Of a DNA stretch of 64,000 bases, positions 16,964 through 26,433 are shown piece after piece. The stretch is taken from assembly GCF_000247475.1 (NCBI RefSeq), contig NZ_AHZC01000408.1:29905-93904 (forward strand), written 5' to 3'. The notes below the pieces were generated by a model. The model searched no databases, was not told the DNA's origin, and saw nothing but the letters and a program-made list of their open reading frames with translations. The DNA comes from Rhizobium sp. PDO1-076 (GTDB taxonomy: Bacteria > Pseudomonadota > Alphaproteobacteria > Rhizobiales > Rhizobiaceae). The number at the start of each line of letters is the position of its first letter. Position 1 is the first letter of the stretch. The position numbers and the translations under genes were made by a program.

Positions 16964-17330
16964 GCAACATACCCACGACATGAATTTGGTCTTTGACGCA
17001 CTTGGCGATGCGACGCGGCGGCAGATGCTGCACGATCTCGCTGATGGCGAACGCACGGTCAGCGATCTGGCACACCCTTACGAGATGTCGCTTGCGGCAG
17101 CCTCCAAGCACATCAAGGTTCTCGAAAATGCCGGCCTGATCCGCCGCGAAATACGCGGACGGACCCATCTGTGCCGTCTGGATCCCGGACCACTCGCGAC
17201 GGCGCATGAATGGCTGAACTTCTATCAACGCTTCTGGACCGGTCGCCTCGATACACTCGAACGGCTCCTCCGGCAGGACGACAAGCAGATATCCCCCGGC
17301 CCTGATAAAAAAGAGAGGAATGACACATGA
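16956..17330 (+). CDS. ArsR family transcriptional regulator
   Basis: The 124-residue winged-helix protein belongs to the ArsR subgroup that pairs with SRPBCC-domain proteins: FDALGDATRRQMLHDLADGERTVSDLAHPYEMSLAAASKHIKVLENAGLIRREIRGR. It has no cysteine pair for metal binding in the recognition helix region, so it is unlikely to sense metals. The MVEQHTHDMNLVF start matches the usual N-terminus of the subgroup, so ATG 16956 is chosen over 16920. The gene overlaps the next by 4 bp (ATGA). It probably represses its own two-gene operon through the two palindromes. Confidence 0.87.
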   Translation: MVEQHTHDMNLVFDALGDATRRQMLHDLADGERTVSDLAHPYEMSLAAASKHIKVLENAGLIRREIRGRTHLCRLDPGPLATAHEWLNFYQRFWTGRLDTLERLLRQDDKQISPGPDKKERNDT

Positions 17331-17860
17331 CCGAAACAGCAACTCTCGACGCTTATGGCGTTGTCACCGAGCCTGCCACGTTGAAGATCGAACGCCTTTT
17401 GCCCGGCCCGGTCGAGCGGGTCTGGGACTACCTGACCAAAAGCGACCTTCGAAGGCAATGGCTGGCCTCGGGCGACATGGACCTTAAGGTCGATGCGCCG
17501 TTCGAACTGACATGGCGCAACGACGAATTGACCGATCCGCCCGGCACCCGCCCGGAGGGTTTTTCCGAACAGCACAGCATGCAGAGCCGGATCACCGAAC
17601 TGGAACCGCTGCGCAAGCTGACCTTCACCTGGGGCGATTGCGGCAGTGTAACGATGACCCTGGAACCCAGGGGCACGAACGTGCTGCTGACGCTGGTCCA
17701 CCAGCGTATTTCCGATCGCAAGAACATGCTGATGGTCGGCGCCGGCTGGCACATGCATCTGGATATTCTGGCCGCCCGCATCAATGGCACGAAAGCCCAG
17801 CCCTTCTGGGATGGCTGGCTGCGCCTGCGCGAAGAATATGATCAACGGATACCCGCCTGA
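17327..17860 (+). CDS. SRPBCC/AHSA1-like domain protein
   Basis: The 177-residue protein has the START-like ligand-binding fold of the AHSA1/CalC group: ERLLPGPVERVWDYLTKSDLRRQWLASGDMDLKV, the strand RKLTFTWGDCGSVTMTLEP and the long C-terminal helix. These proteins hold hydrophobic ligands; the ligand here is unknown. Overlap with the arsR stop shows coupled expression. Such pairs are common in soil bacteria. Confidence 0.85.
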   Translation: MTETATLDAYGVVTEPATLKIERLLPGPVERVWDYLTKSDLRRQWLASGDMDLKVDAPFELTWRNDELTDPPGTRPEGFSEQHSMQSRITELEPLRKLTFTWGDCGSVTMTLEPRGTNVLLTLVHQRISDRKNMLMVGAGWHMHLDILAARINGTKAQPFWDGWLRLREEYDQRIPA

Positions 17861-17954
17861 GTGAATTTCCCCGCACGGCCCTGCGAACGATGACAGATGC
17901 CGTGCAATCAAAGTCGCCATCCGCGATGATCGATCCGATCCAATCTGGGACATG

Positions 17955-17982
17955 AAAGGGGCGCCGCGGCGTCCCTTTTTTT
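17955..17982 (+). terminator. Terminator of the arsR-SRPBCC operon
   Basis: AAAGGGGCGCCG / CGGCGTCCCTTT form a stem with one G-U pair, followed by a run of seven T from 17976. Confidence 0.85.
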
Positions 17983-18289
17983 GTCGCCGCAGGAAAGGAA
18001 ATGCTCATGCAACCCGCAAGCGCATCCGCAAAGAGCGAGTGCTGATTTTTTATGCAACCAAACAATGAAGGCGATCGAAAAAGGCATAATATATCAGCGA
18101 TTTGGTCCCGACGCCGGTCAGTTATCGAACATAACAAAAGCACCTAAAGGTTGACTAACAACATCTGTAAAATTTGACGAATTACATCTAACACATTGTA
18201 TTCAATTGAGATTTCGTATCGATGATTTCTTATATTAACTGACATTTAAATATTGATGCCTAAATTTAAGGCCAACAAAGGAGACGATC
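17983..18289. other. AT-rich intergenic region with possible promoter of the sensor-chemoreceptor genes
   Basis: No gene is seen. The last 250 bp are clearly richer in A and T than the surroundings. TTGACG at 18174-18179 and TGTATT at 18197-18202 are separated by 17 bp and could be the promoter. The leader would then be about 80 bases of AT-rich RNA. AAAGGAGA directly precedes the next start. Confidence 0.4.
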
Positions 18290-18898
18290 ATGGCATTTTC
18301 TAGATCCACGTTGGCCGCTGCAGCTTTGATGTTGTCGGCCGCCTCAACAGTCGCCGAACCGGCCAAACCTGATGTTCAAAAGATGATTACGCCGGCTGTT
18401 ATCGAAGAGATGCGCCAGTGGATCGACACCGAGATCGTGCAGGTTTCCGTCGGCGCCCAGAACGCTGCCAAGAGTGATCTGGCGCAGGAAAAGATCGATG
18501 AACTCGACAAGATGTGGCGCGCCGAGCAGGAAGCCGCCGATAAGCCGCTGATCGCAGCCACCTTGTCCAACCCCTTGTCTGTCTATCTCGCGCGCATGCA
18601 GGGCCGGTCGCTCGGTCTCTATGCCGAGATCTTCATCATGGATCAGAATGGCCTGAATGTCGGCCAGAGCTCGGTCACGAGCGATTTCTGGCAGGGGGAC
18701 GAGGACAAGTTCCAGAAGACCTATGACGTCGCCGATGATGCGCTCTTCATCGATGAGCCGGAATGGGATGACGAAGCCAAGATCTGGCGCAACCAGGTCA
18801 GCTTCACGCTGACGGATGCGGCCAAGACGAAGATCGGCGCGGTAACCGTCGAGATCAATCTGACCGAACTGCAGCGCCGCCAGTCACCGGCCACCTAA
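18290..18898 (+). CDS. Free-standing periplasmic PDC/Cache-like sensor protein
   Basis: The 202-residue product has a Sec signal (about 1-22, STVA-EP) and no later membrane segment. The segment EIFIMDQNGLNVGQSSVTSD, then FWQGDEDKFQKTYDV, resembles the ligand-binding half of PDC/Cache sensor domains of chemoreceptors and kinases. The C-terminal half has the expected strand pattern (NQVSFTLTDAAKTKIGAVTVEINL). No transmitter domain is present. The next gene, 81 bp away, is a chemoreceptor whose own periplasmic region is a plain helical bundle, so this protein may feed signals to it. The function is inferred. Confidence 0.65.
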   Translation: MAFSRSTLAAAALMLSAASTVAEPAKPDVQKMITPAVIEEMRQWIDTEIVQVSVGAQNAAKSDLAQEKIDELDKMWRAEQEAADKPLIAATLSNPLSVYLARMQGRSLGLYAEIFIMDQNGLNVGQSSVTSDFWQGDEDKFQKTYDVADDALFIDEPEWDDEAKIWRNQVSFTLTDAAKTKIGAVTVEINLTELQRRQSPAT

Positions 18899-18979
18899 CC
18901 AGCCATATGATGAACGCTTGAGGCCAGTCACAGCCCAATCCCGCTGAACGGCCACACAATTTTTCACAGGAACGAACCC

Positions 18980-20932
18980 ATGCTGAAGAATATCTCCGTG
19001 AGCGCAAAAGGTTTTGCAGCCTTTGGCATTCTGGCCGTGATCGCGATCGGCGCCTCCGGCGTGATTTACACGCGCGCGACGACCGCCACCGCCCTTGTCG
19101 AACACAATCAGGAACTCGAACAGCTGCAGGGCGCGGCATCGACCTTTGTTGACGATGTCACGGAGGCAAACCTTGCCCTGAAGAACTTCCTGCTGACGGG
19201 CAACCGTGATTTCGTCGCGGAATACGCGGATGTCGTGAAACGGCTGGATGCGGAAAAGCCTGAGCTTGAAAAGCTCTTCGCAGCGTATTCTGCGGCCGAC
19301 CTTCCGGCCGTCACCGAAGCACTGGGTATTCTGAATGAGTGGCGAACGAGCGTCGTCGACAGGCAAGTTGGTCTGATGCGCGATCCGATGACCGTCGAAC
19401 TTGCCCGCGCCCTGGAGCTGACCGGTTCCGGCACCAAGTTGCTCGGCAACTTTGCCACCACCATCAGCAAGGCAACAGACTCGGTTCAGCAGCAGATCAC
19501 TGTCGCTTCCGGCGACCAGAAGACGGCACTTGGCGCGGTCGAATGGATCAGCATGTTCGCCGCCATCACAGTCGCGCTCGTTGCCGGCCTGATGAGCTTG
19601 CTGAACTTCCAGCTGGTGTCCAGGCCGCTCGGCAAACTCGCCGACGCGACCTCGCGTCTTGCCAATGGCGACCTGAACGTCGCGATCGAAAAGGGCGGCA
19701 AGGACGAAATCGGCAAGATGGCCGAGGCCATGCAGGTCTTCCGCGAGGCAGCGATTGCCAACAACCGCCTGCAGGGCGAAGCCGAGCAGAACCGCAAGCA
19801 GGCCGAACTGGACCGCATCGCGGCTCAGGAGCGCGCCGAATCCGACGCAGCCGAACGCTTGCGCATCGCGACCTCCGGCCTCGCGCACGGCTTAAAGCGC
19901 CTTGCCGCCGGTGAACTTTCCTTCCAGCTGAATGAAGCCTTTGCACCGGACTTCGAAGCCCTGCGTCACGACTTCAACCAGTCGGTGCGACAGCTGAACA
20001 CCACTATGGGTAGCATTGCCAACAGCGTCGCAACCATCGAAACCGGTACCCGCGAAATTGCCTCGGGCACTGATCACCTCTCCAAGCGCACCGAGCAGCA
20101 GGCGGCAGCCCTTGAGCAGACGGCAGCAGCCGTCGAACAAATCACCGCCAACGTGGTCAACTCGACAAAGCGCACGGAAGAAGCCCGCGGCGTAGCGACC
20201 CAGGCCAATTCCTCGGCCACAGAATCCTCCAAGGTCGTCGCCCATGCCGAAGACGCCATGCGCAAGATCGAACAGAGTTCACAGCAGATCTCCAACATTA
20301 TTGGCGTGATCGACGAGATTGCCTTCCAGACCAACCTGCTGGCACTCAATGCTGGCGTCGAGGCCGCCCGCGCTGGCGAAGCAGGCAAGGGCTTTGCAGT
20401 CGTCGCTCAGGAAGTACGCGAACTGGCACAGCGTTCGGCCAACGCGGCAAAGGAAATCAAGGCGCTCATCCACAATTCGACGACGGAAGTGTCGAGCGGG
20501 GTCGATCTGGTTCGCAAGACCGGTGAAGCACTGCGCACCATCGGCGGCTTCATTGCTGAAATGAACACCCACATGGATGCCATCGCGATTTCCGCCAAGG
20601 AACAGTCGACTGGTCTGTCGGAGGTCAACCATGCCGTCAACTCGATGGACCAGACCACCCAGCAGAATGCGGCCATGGTCGAGGAATCCAATGCGGCATC
20701 CGGCGCCCTTGCCGGCGAAGCGGCAAAGCTGCGCGAACTGATCTCCCAGTTCGCCATCGAAGCGACCGCCTCGGCCCAGTCCTCCGGATTGCGTGAAACG
20801 GCCCGTGCCATGGCGCAGCCGACCCGCAGCCCGGCAGCGCGTCCCGTGCAGCAGCCGGCCCGCACCAGTGCGCCGATGCCGCGAAGCCATGGCAATGCAG
20901 CCGTTGCCCAGGACAGCTGGGAAGAATTCTGA
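18980..20932 (+). CDS. Methyl-accepting chemotaxis protein
   Basis: The 650-residue receptor has a first membrane helix (about 9-30), a periplasmic four-helix-bundle-like region rich in acidic residues, and a second membrane helix (about 183-207). A HAMP (RPLGKLADATSRLANGDLNV) and a second HAMP-like segment (LKRLAAGELSFQLNEAF) follow. The signalling hairpin has the tip EIAFQTNLLALNAGVEAARA. The tail is Pro/Ala-rich and ends in WEEF, which resembles CheR/CheB-docking pentapeptides. No Cache domain is present in the receptor itself; the gene directly upstream supplies one as a separate secreted protein. No che genes are in the window. Confidence 0.93.
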   Translation: MLKNISVSAKGFAAFGILAVIAIGASGVIYTRATTATALVEHNQELEQLQGAASTFVDDVTEANLALKNFLLTGNRDFVAEYADVVKRLDAEKPELEKLFAAYSAADLPAVTEALGILNEWRTSVVDRQVGLMRDPMTVELARALELTGSGTKLLGNFATTISKATDSVQQQITVASGDQKTALGAVEWISMFAAITVALVAGLMSLLNFQLVSRPLGKLADATSRLANGDLNVAIEKGGKDEIGKMAEAMQVFREAAIANNRLQGEAEQNRKQAELDRIAAQERAESDAAERLRIATSGLAHGLKRLAAGELSFQLNEAFAPDFEALRHDFNQSVRQLNTTMGSIANSVATIETGTREIASGTDHLSKRTEQQAAALEQTAAAVEQITANVVNSTKRTEEARGVATQANSSATESSKVVAHAEDAMRKIEQSSQQISNIIGVIDEIAFQTNLLALNAGVEAARAGEAGKGFAVVAQEVRELAQRSANAAKEIKALIHNSTTEVSSGVDLVRKTGEALRTIGGFIAEMNTHMDAIAISAKEQSTGLSEVNHAVNSMDQTTQQNAAMVEESNAASGALAGEAAKLRELISQFAIEATASAQSSGLRETARAMAQPTRSPAARPVQQPARTSAPMPRSHGNAAVAQDSWEEF

Positions 20933-20966
20933 GCAGCGCCAACCGGCAAAGGCGACGGAATGACCA

Positions 20967-21006
20967 AGGGCGGCGTGATGCAGATCACGCCGCCCTTTGC
21001 ATTTAT
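20967..21006 (+). terminator. Hairpin after the chemoreceptor gene
   Basis: Fourteen-base-pair perfect stem AAGGGCGGCGTGAT / ATCACGCCGCCCTT with a four-base loop. The T tract is short (TTTGCATTTAT). Confidence 0.7.
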
Positions 21007-21123
21007 CGCCGATCCACAACCTCAAAGCCTGTCCATTGTTCCCCGGGCTCTTGCAATCAGCAAGTGCTTTCACGATGTTAGGACAACAGCACAAACGGCG
21101 CCGCGCCGTCTGAGGAGGAAACA

Positions 21124-22143
21124 ATGCTCAATCTTGCCGGTCCGGATATCGTCGTCATTGCGGTGGCGGTGCTCGTCATCCTGGTGCTCTTTGCCGGGAT
21201 CAAGACCGTGCCGCAGGGCTATCGCTATACGATCGAACGGTTCGGCCGCTACACACGCACGCTTGAGCCCGGCCTCAACCTGATTATCCCCTTCTTTGAT
21301 CGCATCGGCGCGAAGATGAATGTCATGGAGCAGGTGCTCGACGTACCGACCCAGGAGGTCATCACCAAGGACAATGCGTCCGTCTCCGCCGATGCCGTCG
21401 CCTTCTATCAGGTGCTGAACGCCGCCGAAGCGGCCTATCAGGTATCCAATCTGGAAAACGCCATTCTCAACCTGACCATGACCAATATCCGCTCGGTCAT
21501 GGGTTCTATGGACCTCGACGAACTGCTGTCGAACCGTGAAGTGATCAACGACCGCCTTTTGCGTGTCGTCGATGATGCCGTCCGCCCCTGGGGCATCAAG
21601 GTCACGCGCGTCGAGATCAAGGATATCCAGCCGCCGGCCGACCTTGTCGACGCCATGGGCCGGCAGATGAAGGCGGAGCGCGAGAAGCGCGCCCAGGTGC
21701 TGGAAGCCGAAGGTTTCCGCAATGCCCAGATCCTCCGTGCCGAAGGTGCCAAGCAGTCTGCCATCCTCGAAGCGGAAGGCCAGCGTGAAGCGGCCTATCG
21801 CGAGGCCGAGGCCCGCGAACGCCTGGCCGAAGCCGAAGCGAAGGCAACCCGCATGGTATCGGAAGCGATCGCTGCCGGCGACATCAATGCGATCAACTAC
21901 TTCGTCGCCCAGAAATACACCGAGGCGATGGCCGCGATCGGCACCGCGTCCAATTCCAAGATCGTTCTCATGCCAATGGAAGCCTCGGCCCTGATCGGCT
22001 CGCTCGGTGGCATTGGCGCCATCGCCAAGGAAGTCTTCGGCGACCAGCCGCGCGCAGCCGTTCCGCAGGCTCCCGCCCGCTCCGCTCAACCCGCGCGTCC
22101 GACCCCGCCCGTCAATCCCTTTGCACCACCAAGTGGGACCTGA
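21124..22143 (+). CDS. SPFH/Band 7 (stomatin-like, QmcA type) membrane protein
   Basis: The 339-residue protein begins with one membrane helix ([18 protein letters not shown]). The Band 7 domain follows ([67 protein letters not shown]), then a long Ala/Glu-rich coiled coil (about 180-250) and a Pro-rich tail. Such proteins assemble into ring-shaped membrane microdomain scaffolds. The next gene encodes the NfeD partner only 3 bp away, the standard pairing for this family. GGAGGA precedes the start. Confidence 0.93.
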   Translation: MLNLAGPDIVVIAVAVLVILVLFAGIKTVPQGYRYTIERFGRYTRTLEPGLNLIIPFFDRIGAKMNVMEQVLDVPTQEVITKDNASVSADAVAFYQVLNAAEAAYQVSNLENAILNLTMTNIRSVMGSMDLDELLSNREVINDRLLRVVDDAVRPWGIKVTRVEIKDIQPPADLVDAMGRQMKAEREKRAQVLEAEGFRNAQILRAEGAKQSAILEAEGQREAAYREAEARERLAEAEAKATRMVSEAIAAGDINAINYFVAQKYTEAMAAIGTASNSKIVLMPMEASALIGSLGGIGAIAKEVFGDQPRAAVPQAPARSAQPARPTPPVNPFAPPSGT

Positions 22144-22146
22144 GCC

Positions 22147-22605
22147 ATGCTGAGCCGCATCGCCGCCGAACTTGGTCCCTGGAGCTGGTGGGTGCTCGGC
22201 ATGATACTGCTGACCGCCGAACTCTTCCTGCCCGGCGTCTTTCTGGTCTGGATCGGCCTTGCTGCAATCGTCACCGGGCTCCTGTCATTGCTGCTCTGGG
22301 ATATGGGCTTCTGGAGCTGGCAGTTGCAGCTACTGGTCTTTGCCGCGGCAGCAATTGCCGCAACTCTCGGCGGCCGCCGGCTCTTTGCCCGCAAGGATGC
22401 GCAATCGGACGAACCGTTGCTCAACCAGCGCGGTGCGAGCCTTGTCGGCCGCACCGCCGTGCTGGTCGAGCCGATCGCCGAAGGTCGCGGCCGCATCCGG
22501 CTGGATGATACATTCTGGGTGGTCAATGGCCCCGATCTACCGGCCGGCGCACGGGTCGTTGTCGTCAGCAGCAATGGCCGGGATCTGACCGTCGAGGAGG
22601 CTTGA
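22147..22605 (+). CDS. NfeD family protein (short type)
   Basis: The 152-residue protein has two to three hydrophobic helices in the first 80 residues and a C-terminal OB-fold (QRGASLVGRTAVLVEPIAEGRGRIRLDDTFWVVNGPDLPAGARVVVV). It matches the short NfeD proteins that partner stomatin-like proteins and lacks the ClpP-like protease part of long NfeD. It is the second gene of the SPFH operon and ends 5 bp from the stop of the convergent isomerase gene. Confidence 0.9.
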   Translation: MLSRIAAELGPWSWWVLGMILLTAELFLPGVFLVWIGLAAIVTGLLSLLLWDMGFWSWQLQLLVFAAAAIAATLGGRRLFARKDAQSDEPLLNQRGASLVGRTAVLVEPIAEGRGRIRLDDTFWVVNGPDLPAGARVVVVSSNGRDLTVEEA

Positions 22606-22610
22606 TCTGC

Positions 22611-23618
22611 TCAAGCCACCCCGATCCGCAGCAGATCGTGGAAATGGATGAGCCCAACCGGGCAATGGTTTTCATCCACCACAAGCAAAGCCCCGATGCC
22701 GTGCTTGTTGATCATTGCCGCAGCGGTGGACGCCAGCGCTGCGCCGTCGATCACCTTGGGATTGCGGGTCATCACGTCATCGACATCGAGGACCGACAGA
22801 TCCCGCGCCAGGTGACGCGCCATATCGCCTTCGGTGACGATGCCACAGAGCTTGCCTTCAGCGTCGATCACGCCGACGCAGCCAAACCGCTTGCTCGACA
22901 GGATCTTGACCGCATCCGGCATCGAGGTGCCAAGCGCGACCAGGGGAACCCGGTCACCGGTATGCATGATATCGCGCACATGGGTCAGGCTCGCGCCGAG
23001 TTTTCCGCCCGGATGAAACGTGCGGAAATCGCTGGGTGAAAAGCCGCGCGCCTCAAGCAGCGCAATCGCGATCGCATCACCCATGGCCAATTGCAGGACC
23101 GCAGACGAGGTCGGCGCCAGTCCATGCGGACAGGCTTCCTGGACCTTGGGCATCAGCAGAACCACATCTGCATTGCGCGCCAGCGTAGATTGCTCCCCCG
23201 CCGTCATCGCGATCAAGGGAATGGAAAAGCGGCGCGAAAAATTGACGATGCCCTGCAACTCGGCGGTCTCGCCCCCCCAGGACATGGCAAGGATCGCGTC
23301 ATCGGCGCCGATCATGCCGAGATCGCCATGATTGGCTTCGGCCGGATGCACGAAAAAGGCCGGCGTGCCGGTCGAGGCAAGCGTCGCGGCAATCTTGGTG
23401 CCTATATGGCCGCTCTTGCCGACGCCGGTGACGATGACACGACCGGCAATATCGCCGATCACTTTTACCGCATTGCAGAACGGCTGCGCCAATGGCCCGG
23501 CCAGGGCCTCCTCAAGCGCAAGCAGTCCGGCCCGTTCGGTCGAGACAACACGGATGGCCGACTCGATGGCGCCAGCTTCGACAAGATTGACAGCACGTTT
23601 GATCATGGCAGTTCCCAT
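22611..23618 (-). CDS. kdsD: Arabinose-5-phosphate isomerase (KpsF/GutQ family)
   Basis: The protein has an N-terminal SIS domain (VTGVGKSGHIGTKIAATLASTGT, PAEANHGDLGMI) and two C-terminal CBS domains (DIMHTGDRVPLV and VMTRNPKVIDGAALAS). It converts ribulose-5-phosphate to arabinose-5-phosphate, the first committed step to KDO for lipopolysaccharide. I chose ATG 23618 (335 residues). ATG 23606 is an alternative, and the longer opening up to 23726 is not family-like. It is divergent from the beta-barrel gene, so the two share a 155-bp control region. Confidence 0.9.
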   Translation of the reverse strand: MGTAMIKRAVNLVEAGAIESAIRVVSTERAGLLALEEALAGPLAQPFCNAVKVIGDIAGRVIVTGVGKSGHIGTKIAATLASTGTPAFFVHPAEANHGDLGMIGADDAILAMSWGGETAELQGIVNFSRRFSIPLIAMTAGEQSTLARNADVVLLMPKVQEACPHGLAPTSSAVLQLAMGDAIAIALLEARGFSPSDFRTFHPGGKLGASLTHVRDIMHTGDRVPLVALGTSMPDAVKILSSKRFGCVGVIDAEGKLCGIVTEGDMARHLARDLSVLDVDDVMTRNPKVIDGAALASTAAAMINKHGIGALLVVDENHCPVGLIHFHDLLRIGVA

Positions 23619-23773
23619 ACTGCGTTTGCCCGATCCTGTCCACCGAAGCACCTCGCCGGCATCGCGGGCGGGCGCGATGGTCTCGTCATGGGCGATTGCT
23701 CGGGATCGAAACCAAACATTAACCACCTCGCTTTACGTTTGGGTAAGCATTTCAGATCGCCAGGCGTAAATTC

Positions 23774-25318
23774 ATGGGTATCGACAAGAACACGGGACTG
23801 CGCGGCGCCGGCCGCCTCGGCTTGCATGCCGCAGCCGGCCTGCTGGCAACCCATGTCTTTGCCCTGCCCGTGCCTGCCTTCGCCCAGCAGGCAACGGCTA
23901 CCAAGCCATCCAGCGCAGCCGTCTCGACGACACAGCAGGCAGCAGCAACCCAGCCTGCAGGCGCCGATGATCTTTATGCGACCGGGGACGATACGCAGAA
24001 CGCGGACGGCACCACCACCGGGACCATCCCGGACGAAGGCACCTTGCCCGGGACCCCTTTGGCTGCACCATTGAACGATCCCATGGTCGAAGCAGATGGT
24101 GGCATTGCCCAGGATCCGGATTTCGCTCGCCAAAACCTGCGGGAAACCCGCCTCGACGACCCCACTGCTGCCAGGATCCGGCGTGAGGACGACAAGACGC
24201 CCGGCATCCGGCTCGGCACCATGGTGCTGCGTCCGTCGATCAGCCAGGCCATCGGAAGCGAGACTTCGGACGACGGCGCGGGACGCGAAACCCGAATCTT
24301 CTCCGAGACCGGACTGAAGGGCACGCTGACATCCGACTGGTCCCGTCACCAGTTGACGATTGGCGGCGAAGGTTACTGGCAGAACACCATTTCCGGCGAC
24401 ACCGAAGACAAGCCGCGTGCCAATATCAATGCAGACCTTCGGCTCGACCTCGCCGATGACACCATTGCCAACATCACCGGCGGCTATAACTACAGTCGCG
24501 AAGACACCGACGATCCAAACGCCGTTGCCGGCGCCAGCGCGCAATCGGCGGTCAACCAGTTCGACGCCGGCCTCTCGATTGAACGGGATCTCGGCCTGTT
24601 GCGCGGCTCGATTGCCGGGGACATCACACGCTGGCAATATTCCGACGTAAAGCTGTCCGATGGCTCGACCCTGTCGCGAAGTGATCGAGACCGCATGCGC
24701 TCGACCGTCAGTGCCCGCGTCGGCTACGAACTGTCCCCTGCCCTGACACCTTTCGTCGAGGGAACGATCGGCCGCATTTCCTATGATGACACCGTTGATG
24801 CCAATGGCTACGAGCGCTCGGCAGATGTTTATGCCGCCAAGGTCGGTGTAGCCGTTGATCTCGGCGAGAAACTGCGTGGCGAATTGGGCGTCGGCCATGA
24901 GCGCCAACGCTACGACGACAGCCGCTTGGCAGAATTGTCGGCCCTCACGGTGGACGGCAACCTCTACTGGTCGCCGCAGGAAGGCACCGATATCGACCTG
25001 GTGGTCGAGACCTATGTCGATCCATCGACCACCGCCGGCGTCAACGGAGCACGGGTTCACCGGCTGACGGCCAAGCTGGAGCATGATCTGCGCAGCAATC
25101 TCGTCGCGCGCCTGTCTTCGGGCCTGACCCTGACGAACTATGATGGTGTAGGAGAAACGGGCAACAGCACCGGCTATCTTGCAGGTGCCGGCCTGACCTG
25201 GAGCATCAATCGCTACCTGGATGCCACAGCCGACCTGAATTACGAGCGAACGGACTACAAATACGGCGGCGAGAGCAGCGATCTGACAGCCCTTGTCGGA
25301 CTGACCGCCAAGCGTTGA
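23774..25318 (+). CDS. Outer-membrane beta-barrel protein (putative porin 2 family)
   Basis: The 514-residue protein has a long signal region (cleavage near PAFA-QQ) and a disordered Ala/Thr/Asp-rich segment to about residue 120. About twenty alternating beta strands follow, with the family-type start GIRLGTMVLRPSISQAIGSETSDD and repeated patterns such as ADLRLDLADDTIANITGGYNYSRED. The chain ends in strands (LNYERTDYKYGG, LTALVGLTAKR). It resembles the outer-membrane beta-barrel family often found near exopolysaccharide genes. Its cargo is unknown. GalU lies convergent and downstream. Confidence 0.82.
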   Translation: MGIDKNTGLRGAGRLGLHAAAGLLATHVFALPVPAFAQQATATKPSSAAVSTTQQAAATQPAGADDLYATGDDTQNADGTTTGTIPDEGTLPGTPLAAPLNDPMVEADGGIAQDPDFARQNLRETRLDDPTAARIRREDDKTPGIRLGTMVLRPSISQAIGSETSDDGAGRETRIFSETGLKGTLTSDWSRHQLTIGGEGYWQNTISGDTEDKPRANINADLRLDLADDTIANITGGYNYSREDTDDPNAVAGASAQSAVNQFDAGLSIERDLGLLRGSIAGDITRWQYSDVKLSDGSTLSRSDRDRMRSTVSARVGYELSPALTPFVEGTIGRISYDDTVDANGYERSADVYAAKVGVAVDLGEKLRGELGVGHERQRYDDSRLAELSALTVDGNLYWSPQEGTDIDLVVETYVDPSTTAGVNGARVHRLTAKLEHDLRSNLVARLSSGLTLTNYDGVGETGNSTGYLAGAGLTWSINRYLDATADLNYERTDYKYGGESSDLTALVGLTAKR

Positions 25319-25343
25319 GCCTGGCGGCCAGAGAATCGGACGT

Positions 25344-26231
25344 TTATTTCAACGCAGCCAGAAGCGCCTTGAGCTGTTCCTCGATCGCCGGACGGATATC
25401 GGGGCGTTCGATGGCAAACGATACGTTGGCCAGGATGAAACCATCCTTGGCGCCGCAGTCGAAGGTCTGGCCCTTGAAGTGATAGCCGGAAAACGACTGG
25501 TCCTTGGCAAGCTTCAGCATGCCGTCTGTCAACTGGATTTCATTTCCGGCGCCACGTTCCTGCGTCGACAGAATATCGAAGATCTCAGGCTGCAGGATAT
25601 AACGGCCGTTGATGAAGAAATTCGAGGGTGCCGTGCCCTTGGCTGGCTTTTCGACCATTTCGGTGATCTTGAAGCCGCCTTCGAGCGCCTCGCCGACACC
25701 GACGATGCCGTATTTGTGCGCCTGATCCGGCGTGCATTCCTCGACGGCCACGATATTGCCGCCGGTTTTCTCGTAGAGTTCGACCATGCCCTTGAGGCAA
25801 GCCTTCTCGCCGCGCATGATCATGTCCGGCAGCAGCAGCGCGAAGGGCTCGTGGCCGACGATATCGCGGGCACACCAGACAGCGTGGCCGAGACCCAACG
25901 GTTCCTGCTGACGCGTGAAGCTCGTCTGGCCGGCAGTCAGCTGGAGCGAATCGAGCAGCGAAAGCTCGGCATTCTTGTTGCGCGACTTCAGCGTCTGCTC
26001 AAGCTCGAACTGGATGTCGAAATAGTCTTCGATGACCGCCTTGCCACGCCCTGTGACAAAAACGAAGTGCTCGATGCCCGCTTCGATGGCCTCGTCGACC
26101 ACATACTGGATGACCGGCTTGTCTACGACCGTCAGCATTTCCTTCGGCACGGCCTTGGTGGCAGGAAGGAAGCGAGTGCCGAGACCGGCGACGGGGAAAA
26201 CTGCTTTGCGGAGCTTATTCGGTTGAACCAC
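25344..26231 (-). CDS. galU: UTP--glucose-1-phosphate uridylyltransferase
   Basis: The 295-residue enzyme makes UDP-glucose for lipopolysaccharide, exopolysaccharide and cyclic glucan synthesis; the rhizobial orthologue is also called ExoN. The nucleotide-binding motif [22 protein letters not shown] and the blocks [16 protein letters not shown] and [19 protein letters not shown] are clear. The start is GTG, with a strong AGGAGGA five bases ahead. It ends 25 bp from the stop of the convergent beta-barrel gene with no hairpin between. Confidence 0.93.
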   Translation of the reverse strand: MVQPNKLRKAVFPVAGLGTRFLPATKAVPKEMLTVVDKPVIQYVVDEAIEAGIEHFVFVTGRGKAVIEDYFDIQFELEQTLKSRNKNAELSLLDSLQLTAGQTSFTRQQEPLGLGHAVWCARDIVGHEPFALLLPDMIMRGEKACLKGMVELYEKTGGNIVAVEECTPDQAHKYGIVGVGEALEGGFKITEMVEKPAKGTAPSNFFINGRYILQPEIFDILSTQERGAGNEIQLTDGMLKLAKDQSFSGYHFKGQTFDCGAKDGFILANVSFAIERPDIRPAIEEQLKALLAALK

Positions 26232-26433
26232 ACATTCCTCCTGGAGGATCTAATCGATTAACGTCGTCACGGCGCGGGGCCTTCACTACTATACATTTGC
26301 AGTGAATTCGCAAAGATGGTGCGAGAGCAAACCGCGCATGGTAAAGAGTTTGTTGACGCAATAGCATTAACCTAGGGTGAACAGCATTAGTTCCAGCTGT
26401 CGAACGAACCGTAGAACGAACGGGGAGATGCCC

